The notes under the pieces are model-generated. The model was not told where the DNA came from. It saw only the letters and a program-made list of their open reading frames with translations, and did not search any database. A DNA stretch of 64,000 nt from an uncultured Lentisphaerota bacterium (GTDB lineage: Bacteria; Verrucomicrobiota; Kiritimatiellia; CAIQIC01). Shown here piece after piece: positions 1-8,348 of this stretch. The stretch lies in assembly GCA_903896925.1 (NCBI GenBank), contig CAITZM010000033.1, positions 1 to 64,000 on the forward strand. Direction: 5' to 3'. Both the position numbers and the translations under genes were made by a program. How positions within the stretch are numbered: position 1 is the stretch's first letter; each line of letters begins with the position of its first letter.

Positions 1-89
1 CTACTGCATCAAGGAGCGATCAACAGGCGCACCTACGCGCCCCGTCAGCGCTCCGGTGCGCCCAAGATGACACCGTCGGCTTGCGAAAT

Positions 90-730
90 TTCAACGCACG
101 GCAGGAAATTTTGATCGCACCGCGACAGCCTTGTTCATGGCAATGTCGGCGTGCACTTGAATCTTCCCTTTTTGTGCGTTGAACCTTCCGCTTTGCCTGT
201 TCACATCGTCGAACAGAGGCAGCGCATTCTATTTGCTGAGTGGGGCCGACATGCGCGCAGGCGTCCAAAGCCATCTGCCAGGTCGGAATTCCCCTCTATT
301 CCCAGCCTTATTGCGATCCTCGGTGTTCTCCCCAACCGCGCCTGCGCGCTTTTAGGGCGCTCCGGCGCGGCCAAGGGTATTCCCGCTCCCTCGCTGCCAT
401 GGCGGAAGGTTCAACGCACAAAGCGGAAGATTCAACGCACGCTAGGAAGGTTTGATCGCACCACGGCAGCCTTGTTCATGGCAATATCGGCGGGCATTTT
501 ATTTCCTTTTTTATGCGGTGAACTTTTTGCTAAGGTTGTTAATCGTTAATAGTAGACGTAGAATTTTTCCTTGCTAGGTGCGGACGACAGGCAAGCGGGC
601 ATTCGGCGAAGCCTTCCAAGTGCGGAATCAACTTTATTCCAGACGGAGCGCGACGGCACGGTGTTCTCCGCAACCGTGTCCGCAATGGGGCCAGTTCAAA
701 GCACGCTAGGTAAATTTGCTGGCACCATGA
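90..730. repeat. Degenerate direct and inverted repeat region built around TTCAACGCAC
   Basis: TTCAACGCAC at 90-99, 410-419 and 431-440; inverted at 174-183; degenerate TTCAAAGCAC at 695-704. About 95-bp imperfect direct repeat 91-190 vs 432-527 (share GATCGCACC, CAGCCTTGTTCATGGCAAT). About 33-bp inverted repeat 159-191 vs 402-434. Confidence 0.7.
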
Positions 731-1478
731 AAGTCGTATCGCGCCCGTGTCCCCAGCCGGGAGAGCGCCTGCGAGGTGCTTCCCGCGCTGGACAATAAGG
801 GGTTCGGGCCACGTTGCGAGGCTTTGTCGCAAGCCCATGCGGGATGGCCTTATCGCAGTCAGGAAGGCTTGGAATAGCTCGACAAAGGGCTGGTGGTTGT
901 GATGTTCAGCCGGTTCTTCAGGTTGAGCCACCTCGCGTGCCGTAGATCCGCCTCGTTCTGGTCAAGGCCGAGGTGGTGACTAACTTCAGCGAGCAGCATG
1001 CGCGGACCTGCGTGCGGAACCTAGGCCCATCGCACCGGACGTAGTACTCGCGGATATTTTCAGAAAAGAGGATGAACTGTGGCTTGCGCCGGGAGAGGAG
1101 GGCATCCTTGGCGCTCACCGAGGGCGTAGCCGTGTAAACCCGATTGTCGGATCGGCGTCGATACCGTTGGCGACCATGGCGGAACGGGGCTTCTACCCAA
1201 AGGCGATAAGCAGTTTCGCTGGATGGTCGCAGCCCTCACGGGTACGGTAGCGCGGGTCAGGCGGGACCACAGGCGGGGGCAGAACATCGATCTTGTGTTG
1301 TTTTTTCTGATCTTCGTGAGCACTCAAGTGTATTCAAGGTCAATAGAAGTGCTGGGACATGAACGCGGTAGACAGGGATGAACGTAGCTGGAAACGTTAC
1401 CATCCAGCGTTACCAGTCACGGGGATATCGAGCAGGTAGAATTCAGCATTCATCTTGCTGTTAATCACTCAGGTGAAT

Positions 1479-1570
1479 TGGCGGAGAGGGAGGGATTCGA
1501 ACCCTCGTGCCCCCTTACGGGGACAACACGCTTTCCAGGCGTGCCCATTCAGCCACTCTGGCACCTCTCC
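1479..1570 (-). tRNA. tRNA-Ser (anticodon GGA), CCA encoded
   Basis: Reverse complement reads GGAGAGGTGCCAGAGTGGCTGAATGGGCACGCCTGGAAAGCGTG...GGTTCGAATCCCTCCCTCTCCGCCA: paired 7-bp acceptor stem, GGTTCGAATCC T-arm, long variable arm, anticodon GGA. Confidence 0.95.
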
Positions 1571-1757
1571 GCGGGAGCGTTGCAGTCGCGCTGAAACTAC
1601 TGGTTCGCCTCGACACCTGCAAGCGCGAATCTAGCGCCGTGTCCGCCGCGCCTGCCGCCGGGTTGCGTTTCCGGTGTCCCGACGGCCTGTCCTCCCCGCC
1701 CGCCGCCGGTGTCCGGCCACCCATGGCGACCACGTCGGGGGCGGCTGGAGCCTGACG

Positions 1758-1786
1758 TTGTCAAGCGGCGGGGCAGACGGTATACT
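1758..1786 (+). promoter_or_regulatory. Putative sigma70-type promoter (TTGTCA-N17-TATACT)
   Basis: TTGTCA at 1758-1763, 17-bp spacer, TATACT at 1781-1786, 24 bp before the prepilin-like CDS start at 1810. Confidence 0.6.
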
Positions 1787-1809
1787 GGCCGCCGTTTGAG
1801 GAACGTATT

Positions 1810-2475
1810 ATGAAAACAACGTGCGAGCGGCGGCGGGGTTTCACGCTGATCGAGCTGCTGGTGGTGCTCGTGATCATCGGCATCCTGATGGCGGTCCTGC
1901 TGCCGGCGGTGCTCAACGCGCTCGATACCGGCAAGATCACCCACTGCCAGAACAATCTCTCGCAGATCGGCAAGACCATCCCCCAATACGCGGCCGATAA
2001 CAAGGATTCGCTGCCCTATTTGAACAGCGGCACCAACCGCTGGGCGCACGCCCTGCTGCCGTACCTCGGCCGGTCGACCAACGTGTTCTGGTGCGTGGCC
2101 GATCCCTTCCCGCTCGCCACGGGAGACCGCATCAGCTATGGCGCCAATGGGGACCAGGGCGACTGTCCGTTCCGGCGCTCGACGGACGCCAACCGGCCCG
2201 CCAAGCTGCGCGACTTCGAGGGCGGCAACCAGATGGGCGACCTGATCCTGGTCGCCGACCTTACCAGAGGCTCGGCCTCCGGCCTGCCCAGTTTCGGCAA
2301 ACAATCGGCGCCCGTTGTCCGGTGGGGCAGTTACCCCAACCTGCACAAGAAGGGTTTGAGCGGCAACTATCTGATGGCTTCCTATGCGGTGCGCAGCTTC
2401 ATCACGGCGGATGCCAACTTGAAGGTAAAATATACCGAACCGAACAATATGTGGGGCTTTTTCGCACCGCCCTAA
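1810..2475 (+). CDS. Type II secretion/type IV pilin-like prepilin N-methylation domain protein
   Basis: N-terminus MKTTCERRRGFTLIELLVVLVIIGILMAVLLPAV is a type III/IV prepilin cleavage/methylation motif. Confidence 0.85.
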   Translation: MKTTCERRRGFTLIELLVVLVIIGILMAVLLPAVLNALDTGKITHCQNNLSQIGKTIPQYAADNKDSLPYLNSGTNRWAHALLPYLGRSTNVFWCVADPFPLATGDRISYGANGDQGDCPFRRSTDANRPAKLRDFEGGNQMGDLILVADLTRGSASGLPSFGKQSAPVVRWGSYPNLHKKGLSGNYLMASYAVRSFITADANLKVKYTEPNNMWGFFAPP

Positions 2476-2495
2476 GCAGGAACGAGAACACCAGT

Positions 2496-3467
2496 ATGGC
2501 AGCCAAACACAGCGGACTCGGACGGGGACTCGGCGCGTTGATCCAGGACGCGGCGCAGAAGATGGTCGCGCCGCCGGCGCCGCCGCCCGCGGCGGCAGCG
2601 GTCCCGGCGGCAGCGCCGGCGGTGGCGCCGGCCGCCAAGCCGGAACCGCCCGGCGAACGCATCCTGCACGTCTCGCCGGACATGATCCATCCCAGCCGCT
2701 GGCAGCCGCGCAAGCACTTCACGGCCGAGGCGATCGAGGAACTCGCGCAGTCCATCCGCGAAAAGGGCGTCCTGCAGCCGCTGACCGTCCGCCGCTCGGG
2801 CGACACGTTTGAGCTGATCGCGGGCGAGCGCCGCTGGCGCGCGTCCCAGGCGGTCGGCCTCAAGGCCATCCCGGTGCGCGTCGTCACCGCCGGGGACCAG
2901 CAGGCCCTCGAGATGGCGCTGATCGAAAACCTCCAGCGCGAGGACCTGAACATCATCGAGGAGGCCGAAGGCTACCGCCAGCTCGCGGAAACTTTTTCCC
3001 TCACGCAGGAGCAGATCGCCCAGCGCGTCGGCAAGGCGCGCGCGTCGGTGACCAACGCGCTGCGGATGCTGGAACTGCCGGATGGCGTGCGTCGCATGGT
3101 GTCCGAAGGCCGCGTCGCGCCGGGTCACGCGAAGGTGCTGCTCGGCCTGGAGATCGCGCACGAGCAGGAGCTGCTCGCCGGCCGCGTCGCCCAGGAAGGC
3201 CTGTCGGTCCGCGCGCTCGAGCGCATCGTCGGCCGCCTGAAGAAGGCGCCGCGCAAGCCGCGCGCCCAGAAGAGCGATCTGCCCGCCGACTACCTGCGCG
3301 ACCTGACCGACCGGCTGCACCGCCACTTCGGCACGGCGGTCCGCCTGGCGCCCGTGCGCACGCTGGCCAACGGCAAGAAGGCCCATGGCACGCTCGAGGT
3401 GGACTTCTACGACAACGACGACCTCGACCGCATCCTGACCATGCTCGGCCTTTCCGAAAGCCCGTAG
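2496..3467 (+). CDS. parB: ParB/RepB/Spo0J family chromosome-partitioning protein
   Basis: Start MAAKHSGLGRGLGALI is a typical ParB N-terminus; ParB motifs IHPSRWQPRKHF, GERRWRAS, ALIENLQREDLNIIEEAEGY. The provided ORF extends upstream to 2091 but the start at 2496 is preferred. Confidence 0.92.
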   Translation: MAAKHSGLGRGLGALIQDAAQKMVAPPAPPPAAAAVPAAAPAVAPAAKPEPPGERILHVSPDMIHPSRWQPRKHFTAEAIEELAQSIREKGVLQPLTVRRSGDTFELIAGERRWRASQAVGLKAIPVRVVTAGDQQALEMALIENLQREDLNIIEEAEGYRQLAETFSLTQEQIAQRVGKARASVTNALRMLELPDGVRRMVSEGRVAPGHAKVLLGLEIAHEQELLAGRVAQEGLSVRALERIVGRLKKAPRKPRAQKSDLPADYLRDLTDRLHRHFGTAVRLAPVRTLANGKKAHGTLEVDFYDNDDLDRILTMLGLSESP

Positions 3468-3469
3468 TC

Positions 3470-4600
3470 ATGACGCCCGTCGCATCCGCTGACCGCGCCC
3501 GGCAGGCGCGCGAGTACGAGAGCCTGCGCAACCGCCTGTTCGTGGTGCGCCTGCTGCTGACGGCGCTGACGCTCGCGCTGTTTCACTTTTCCGGCGGCTC
3601 GGCGCAGCTCGCCGCGGGCCTGCGTGCGCACTGCGGCGCGTGGTGGCCGGTGAGCAACGGCCTCTACGTACTGACCGCGGTCTTCGGCTTCGCGGCCTTT
3701 TCCTTCCCGCTGTCGTTCTACGAGGAATACGCCCTCGAGTCCCGCTACGGCCTGAACCGGCAGACGTTCGGCGGCTGGCTGTGGGACTACGTCAAGGGGC
3801 TGCTCCTCGAGCTCGCGCTCGCGCTCGTCTTCTTCGAGGTGCTCTACGCGCTGCTGCGCTGGGCGCCCGACGGCTGGTGGCTGCTGGCGACGGTCTTCTA
3901 CGTCGTGTTCAGCGTCGGCCTGAGCGCGATCGCGCCGGTGCTGATCATGCCGCTCTTCCACAAGTTCGAGCCGCTCGACAACCCCGAGCTGGTCGCGCGC
4001 GTCACCGAGTTCGCGCAGCGCGCCGGCCTCCAGGTCACCGGGGTCTTCCGCTGGGGCCTCGCCGAGAAGACCGCGACCGCCAACGCCGCGCTCGCCGGCC
4101 TCGGCCGCACGCGCCGCATCATCCTCGGCGACACGCTCCTGACCGGCTACTCCACCGAGGAGATCCTCGCCGTGCTCGCGCACGAGCTGGGCCACCAGCG
4201 GCACCACGATCTCACGCGCCTGCTCGTCGTCGGCACCGCGCTGGCCGGCCTCGGCTTCTGGCTGTTGCATCTCGTCCTCGAGAAGCTGTCGGCGGCCGCG
4301 GGGTTCGCCGGCGCCGCCGACATCGCCGGTTTTCCGATCCTGGTGTTCTGCCTGTTCCTCTTCTCGCTGGTGACGATGCCGCTGGTGAACTGGTACTCGC
4401 GGCGCCGCGAATATGCCGCCGACGCCTATGCCGTCGCCACGCTCGGCGCCGCCGCGCCGCTGGTCACCGCGCTGGACAAGCTCGCGCTGCAGAACCTCGA
4501 CGACCGCGAGCCTGCCGCGTGGATCGAATTCCTCCTGCACAGCCACCCTTCGATCGCCCGCCGCGTCGCCGCCGCCCGCGCCGCGGAACCGCACGGTTGA
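3470..4600 (+). CDS. M48 family metallopeptidase (Ste24-like CAAX protease)
   Basis: Multiple TM segments, HELGHQRHHD zinc motif, SRRREYAADAYA; close downstream of parB. Confidence 0.88.
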   Translation: MTPVASADRARQAREYESLRNRLFVVRLLLTALTLALFHFSGGSAQLAAGLRAHCGAWWPVSNGLYVLTAVFGFAAFSFPLSFYEEYALESRYGLNRQTFGGWLWDYVKGLLLELALALVFFEVLYALLRWAPDGWWLLATVFYVVFSVGLSAIAPVLIMPLFHKFEPLDNPELVARVTEFAQRAGLQVTGVFRWGLAEKTATANAALAGLGRTRRIILGDTLLTGYSTEEILAVLAHELGHQRHHDLTRLLVVGTALAGLGFWLLHLVLEKLSAAAGFAGAADIAGFPILVFCLFLFSLVTMPLVNWYSRRREYAADAYAVATLGAAAPLVTALDKLALQNLDDREPAAWIEFLLHSHPSIARRVAAARAAEPHG

Positions 4601-4667
4601 CTGCTCGCGGATTGCACCGCCGGGCACGGTGCGGCACAATGCGGCGCGGTTGCATGAAAGGGAAAAC

Positions 4668-5363
4668 ATGAACATCAAAAACATCCTGCCAGGGCTCACG
4701 CTCGCGTTGGCCGTACACCTGTTCTCCGGCTGCACCTCCACCATGATGTCCAAGTCACCGGCGACCCTAAAGCTTGGGGGCGGTGGCGGGGCGGCGGAAG
4801 CCGATCAGCAGGAGGTCCGCGCCGACCGGATGCTGGTCTGGAAGGCGTGGCTGGACCTCGAGGTCTGGAACGTCAGCAACGCGGTCGCCCGGGCGGTGGC
4901 CCTGGCGCAGCAACAGGGCGGCTTCGTGGAACAAAGATCAGGGAGCGAGGAGGCCGAGGCCAGCCTGCGCCTGCGCGTGCCGGCGGCGCAGCTCAAGGCG
5001 GCTGTCGGCGGGCTGGAGGAACTGGGCACGGTGACGCGCCGCAACCTGTCGTCGGAGGATGTGACCGAGCAATACGTGGACGTCGCGGCGCGCCTGAAGA
5101 ACAAGCTTGTCCTGCGCGACCGGCTCCAGCAGCTGCTCGACAAGGCGACCGGCGTCAAGGACGTGCTCGCCATCGAGACGGAACTCAACCGCGTGCAGGC
5201 CGATATCGATGCGATGACCGCGCGGCTCAAGGTGCTCAAGGGGCAGGCGGACCTGGCGACGATCGAAGTGAATTTCACACGCCGTGCGATCCTCGGCCCG
5301 CTGGGTTACGTGTGCCACGGCCTGTGGTGGTGCGTCGAGAAACTGTTCGTCATCCGGGATTGA
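4668..5363 (+). CDS. DUF4349 domain-containing lipoprotein
   Basis: Start MNIKNILPGLTLALAVHLFSGCTS (lipobox); RNLSSEDVTEQYVDVAARLKNKLVLRDRLQQLLDKATGVKDVLAIETELNRVQADID is a DUF4349 signature. Confidence 0.82.
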   Translation: MNIKNILPGLTLALAVHLFSGCTSTMMSKSPATLKLGGGGGAAEADQQEVRADRMLVWKAWLDLEVWNVSNAVARAVALAQQQGGFVEQRSGSEEAEASLRLRVPAAQLKAAVGGLEELGTVTRRNLSSEDVTEQYVDVAARLKNKLVLRDRLQQLLDKATGVKDVLAIETELNRVQADIDAMTARLKVLKGQADLATIEVNFTRRAILGPLGYVCHGLWWCVEKLFVIRD

Positions 5364-5482
5364 ACCCGCTCCCGTTGTTTTACAAATAAAAATTTAAGAT
5401 TTGCTTGAAGTTACCCGACGGATGCGGCAAACAAATCCGTGCGGTGCGTGTGCCCATTTAATTTGAAAGGAAGTTTTCCATC

Positions 5483-5704
5483 ATGGCTACCGGAACAGTG
5501 AAGTGGTTCAACGAGAAAAAGGGTTACGGATTCATCATTCCCGACGGCATGGACCTCGACGTGTTTGTTCATTACAGCGTCATCCAGATCGAAGGCTTCA
5601 AGACCCTCGCCGAGGGCGAGAAGGTGCAATTTGAGATGACGCAGGACGTCAAGGGTGCCCGCGCGACCGCGGTCCAGCGGCTCGGCGGCGGCACCCCGGC
5701 CTGA
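5483..5704 (+). CDS. Cold shock domain protein
   Basis: MATGTVKWFNEKKGYGFI..DVFVHYSVIQ: RNP1/RNP2 motifs of the Csp family. Confidence 0.95.
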   Translation: MATGTVKWFNEKKGYGFIIPDGMDLDVFVHYSVIQIEGFKTLAEGEKVQFEMTQDVKGARATAVQRLGGGTPA

Positions 5705-5757
5705 ACGCGCGTTGTTCGCGTGTTCGCGGCTGGTCGGGAGGGGCCGGAGACATCATT

Positions 5758-6291
5758 GTGCAGGATCGCAATATCGCCTTGCTGGGCTTCATGGGCACGG
5801 GCAAGAGCACCGTCGCCAGCCTGTTGGCGCGGCGGCTCGGGCGGCGCGTCGTCGAGATGGACGCCGTCATCGAGCAGCGCGCCGGTAAACCGATTTCCGC
5901 CATCTTCGCCGAGGACGGCGAGCCGCATTTCCGCCAGCTGGAACGCGCGCTCGTCCGGGAGCTCGCCGCGCAACGCGGCCTCGTCATCTCCTGCGGCGGC
6001 GGCGTGGTGCTCAACCCCGACAACGTCCGCGACCTCGGCGCAACCGGGCTGGTCGTCTGCCTGACGGCGAGCCCGCAGGTCGTGCTCCAGCGTGTTGCCG
6101 CAGCGAGCCACCGTCCGCTGCTCGAGGGCGGCGACAAGGCGCAGAAAATCCTCGACCTGCTCGCCAGCCGCCGCGCGCTGTATGCGGCCGTCCCGCACGG
6201 CATCGACACCTCCGCGCGCACCCCGGAAGAAATCACCGACCTGGTCCTCGCCCTGTTCAGCCAGCCTGCGCCCGCCGCGCAAAGGAACTGA
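5758..6291 (+). CDS. aroK: Shikimate kinase
   Basis: GFMGTGKSTVASLLARRL (Walker A), EMDAVIEQRAGKPISAIFAEDGEPHFRQLE, SCGGGVVLNPDN; GTG start. Confidence 0.92.
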   Translation: MQDRNIALLGFMGTGKSTVASLLARRLGRRVVEMDAVIEQRAGKPISAIFAEDGEPHFRQLERALVRELAAQRGLVISCGGGVVLNPDNVRDLGATGLVVCLTASPQVVLQRVAAASHRPLLEGGDKAQKILDLLASRRALYAAVPHGIDTSARTPEEITDLVLALFSQPAPAAQRN

Positions 6292-6293
6292 CG

Positions 6294-7100
6294 ATGCGCG
6301 CGTTCGAGAGCGCCCCGCCGCCGCTGCCGCCGCCCTCGGTTTGGCAGCGCCTCAAGAAGTGGCTGGGCCCCATCGGCTTCGTTCTGCTGCTGCTCTTCAA
6401 GTTCGCCGCGAAGCTGAAGTTCCTGTTCATTCCGTTGCTCAAGTGGCTGCCGGTTGCGTTCAAGACCGGCGGCACGATGTTCCTGAGCATCGGCGTCTAC
6501 GCGATGCAATGGGGCTGGCGGTTCGCCGTCGGCTTCGTGCTGCTGCTGCTCGTCCACGAGTGCGGCCATCTGATCGCGGCGCGCCGGGTCGGGCTCAAGG
6601 TGGGCGCACCGGTGTTCATCCCGTTCATGGGCGCGTTCATCGCGCTCAAGGACATGCCGCCGAACGCGTGGATCGAGGCGCAGGTGGCCATCGGCGGCCC
6701 GCTGGTCGGCGCCGCCGGTGCGCTCGCCTGTGACTTCCTGTATCTGCTGACCGGCAACCAGCTCTTCCGCGCGCTCGCCTATTCCGGCTTCATGCTAAAC
6801 CTGTTCAACCTGATCCCCGTGGGCTTCCTCGACGGCGGCCGCGTGGCCAAGGCGCTCTCGCCGTGGCTCTGGGTGGTCGGCGCGGTGGTGATGGTCGCGC
6901 TGCTCATCGTCCAGTTCAACCTGCTGCTGCTGATCGTGCTCGCGCTCGCCGTGCCGCAGCTCATCGCGCTCTTCCGCCGCCGCACGCCGGAGGAGGCGCG
7001 CTGGTTCGAGGTCACTCCCAGCCAGCGCCAGTTCATGGCGTTGCTCTACTTCGGCCTGATGGCCCTGCTCGCGCTGGGCCTGCACATGACGCAGCTGTGA
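6294..7100 (+). CDS. Site-2 protease/M50 family metalloprotease
   Basis: VHECGHLIAARRVG (HExxH) and NLFNLIPVGFLDGGRV motifs with several TM segments. Confidence 0.85.
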   Translation: MRAFESAPPPLPPPSVWQRLKKWLGPIGFVLLLLFKFAAKLKFLFIPLLKWLPVAFKTGGTMFLSIGVYAMQWGWRFAVGFVLLLLVHECGHLIAARRVGLKVGAPVFIPFMGAFIALKDMPPNAWIEAQVAIGGPLVGAAGALACDFLYLLTGNQLFRALAYSGFMLNLFNLIPVGFLDGGRVAKALSPWLWVVGAVVMVALLIVQFNLLLLIVLALAVPQLIALFRRRTPEEARWFEVTPSQRQFMALLYFGLMALLALGLHMTQL

Positions 7101-7124
7101 TGGTGTCTCGGCTGGAAAAGGTTT

Positions 7125-7207
7125 AACCACAGAGGACGCAGAGGTCCTCCGAGGTCACGGAGGAAAACCTCCGTGAACCTCCTCTTACCTCCGCGACCTC
7201 TGTGGTT
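7125..7207. repeat. Long imperfect inverted repeat of the ACCACAGAGG type
   Basis: AACCACAGAGGACGCAGAGGTCCTCCGAGGTCACGGAGG...CCTCCGTGAACCTCCTCTTACCTCCGCGACCTCTGTGGTT; arms can pair over almost their full length. Directly follows the M50 gene. Confidence 0.8.
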
Positions 7208-7288
7208 CATGCTCGTCCTCGCCAGGGCCGCACGGAAAGCAGCAGAGGCTTCACCGCCAAGACGCCAAGCCCGCCAAGTCCGGAGAAG

Positions 7289-7334
7289 ATTTCACCACCG
7301 AGGACGCAGAGGTTGAGGAGGTCACAGAGGTGGA
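7289..7334. repeat. Second partial copy of the ACCACAGAGG-type repeat
   Basis: TTCACCACCGAGGACGCAGAGGTTGAGGAGGTCACAGAGGTGGAA. Confidence 0.65.
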
Positions 7335-7699
7335 AGCGTAAAGCAGCCACGGACGGGCACGGATTTTCTCGGAAGGGAAGCCCGGCAGCTGAGGCTTCAC
7401 CGCCAAGAGCGGGCGCTGAAGACCGAAAGCTGGTACTGGTGCAGCCTCGTTGCCGCCCTATTGATCAGGCCGGCAGGGATCGTCATGCTGCTGTCTTCAC
7501 AGTCGCTCTATGGCCTGTTTCTGGTGCTCGGCGGCGTGGTGGACGTCAATCTTGGAAAGCTCTGGTCGCACCTTCGACAGGCGACGCACCAGCTCATCCA
7601 GGAATTGCAGTGGGGAGACAAGAAACAGGACACCACTGCGGCCACCATCCCGCGGCAGGGTGCAGTTCATGCCCCTGCGGCAGTCCGTTGGCCACGTGA

Positions 7700-7903
7700 C
7701 TACGGGGCGGGACGCGAGGTGCCATCACGTTGTTTCCTGATCAGACTGATTTCCTCGGCAATCTTCCCGAGTTCCAGGCGTGTGCGCTGGTATTCCTCAA
7801 AGCAGCTTAGTCCGAATCTGCGGAGCCGAATGAGCCCGCTTATCAGCAGGACAGGGATCAGTATCCACACGAACAGGTACAACCATACCAAGGGTGAGGC
7901 CAT
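7700..7903 (-). CDS. Small single-TM protein of unknown function
   Basis: MASPLVWLYLFVWILIPVLLISGLIRLRRFGLSCFEEYQRTRLELGKIAEEISLIRK: hydrophobic N-terminus plus predicted helix; AAGGA SD upstream; starts just after the HTH gene stop. Confidence 0.6.
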   Translation of the reverse strand: MASPLVWLYLFVWILIPVLLISGLIRLRRFGLSCFEEYQRTRLELGKIAEEISLIRKQRDGTSRPAP

Positions 7904-7905
7904 GG

Positions 7906-8106
7906 CTACTTCCTTTCTTTTTGTTTGCTCGGGTTAACTTTTCTTGATTCCAACCACTGGTCGACGTCCGCCCGATCGAACTTGATGTTCTTTGAACTGA
8001 GCTTGATGTAGGGAGGACAGTCGCCGCTGGCAATATAATTGTAGATAGTCCTCTTGGAGTCGCCCAAGTAAAGGGCCAGATCCTCAATCGACATGAGTTG
8101 CAACAT
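7906..8106 (-). CDS. Helix-turn-helix (excisionase/MerR-like) DNA-binding protein
   Basis: MLQLMSIEDLALYLGDSKRTIYNYIASGDCPPYIKLSSKNIKFDRADVDQWLESRKVN. AGAGGT SD precedes ATG at 8106; the longer provided ORF (to 8205) would start upstream of the likely promoter. Confidence 0.8.
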   Translation of the reverse strand: MLQLMSIEDLALYLGDSKRTIYNYIASGDCPPYIKLSSKNIKFDRADVDQWLESRKVNPSKQKERK

Positions 8107-8140
8107 GCACCTCTTTCTCTTAAATGTATCAACAAGGCGC

Positions 8141-8169
8141 AATATGTCACCATATGCAGTCATTGTCAA
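8141..8169 (-). promoter_or_regulatory. Putative sigma70 promoter for the HTH operon
   Basis: Reverse strand TTGACA (8164-8169), 17-bp spacer, CATATT (8141-8146), about 35 bp upstream of ATG 8106. Confidence 0.6.
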
Positions 8170-8288
8170 CATGGAAAGACAAAAATCATGATCCTGCAAG
8201 AACATCCGCGGTACGACTTCGCCGGTTTCGATCCTCAGTGTGTGCTCCGTGAAGTCGGTGGACAGATCGGCTGCTGCCGCGGTTGGGC

Positions 8289-8316
8289 TTGACGCGGGCG
8301 GCGCGGCTTCTATGCT
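8289..8316 (+). promoter_or_regulatory. Putative sigma70 promoter for the GH127 gene
   Basis: TTGACG (8289-8294), 16-bp spacer, TATGCT (8311-8316), 33 bp before ATG 8349. Confidence 0.5.
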
Positions 8317-8348
8317 GGCGCGCGACGTTGAAACGAAAGGAGCGCACT

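Noticed and set aside
2091-2495. Upstream extension of ParB
   Set aside because: Overlaps the prepilin gene in another frame; ParB conservation starts at MAAKHSGLGRGL.
7202-7699. Plus-strand ORFs 7202-7699, 7461-7937 and 7510-7740
   Set aside because: They read through intergenic repeats, overlap each other in different frames, and show no domain.
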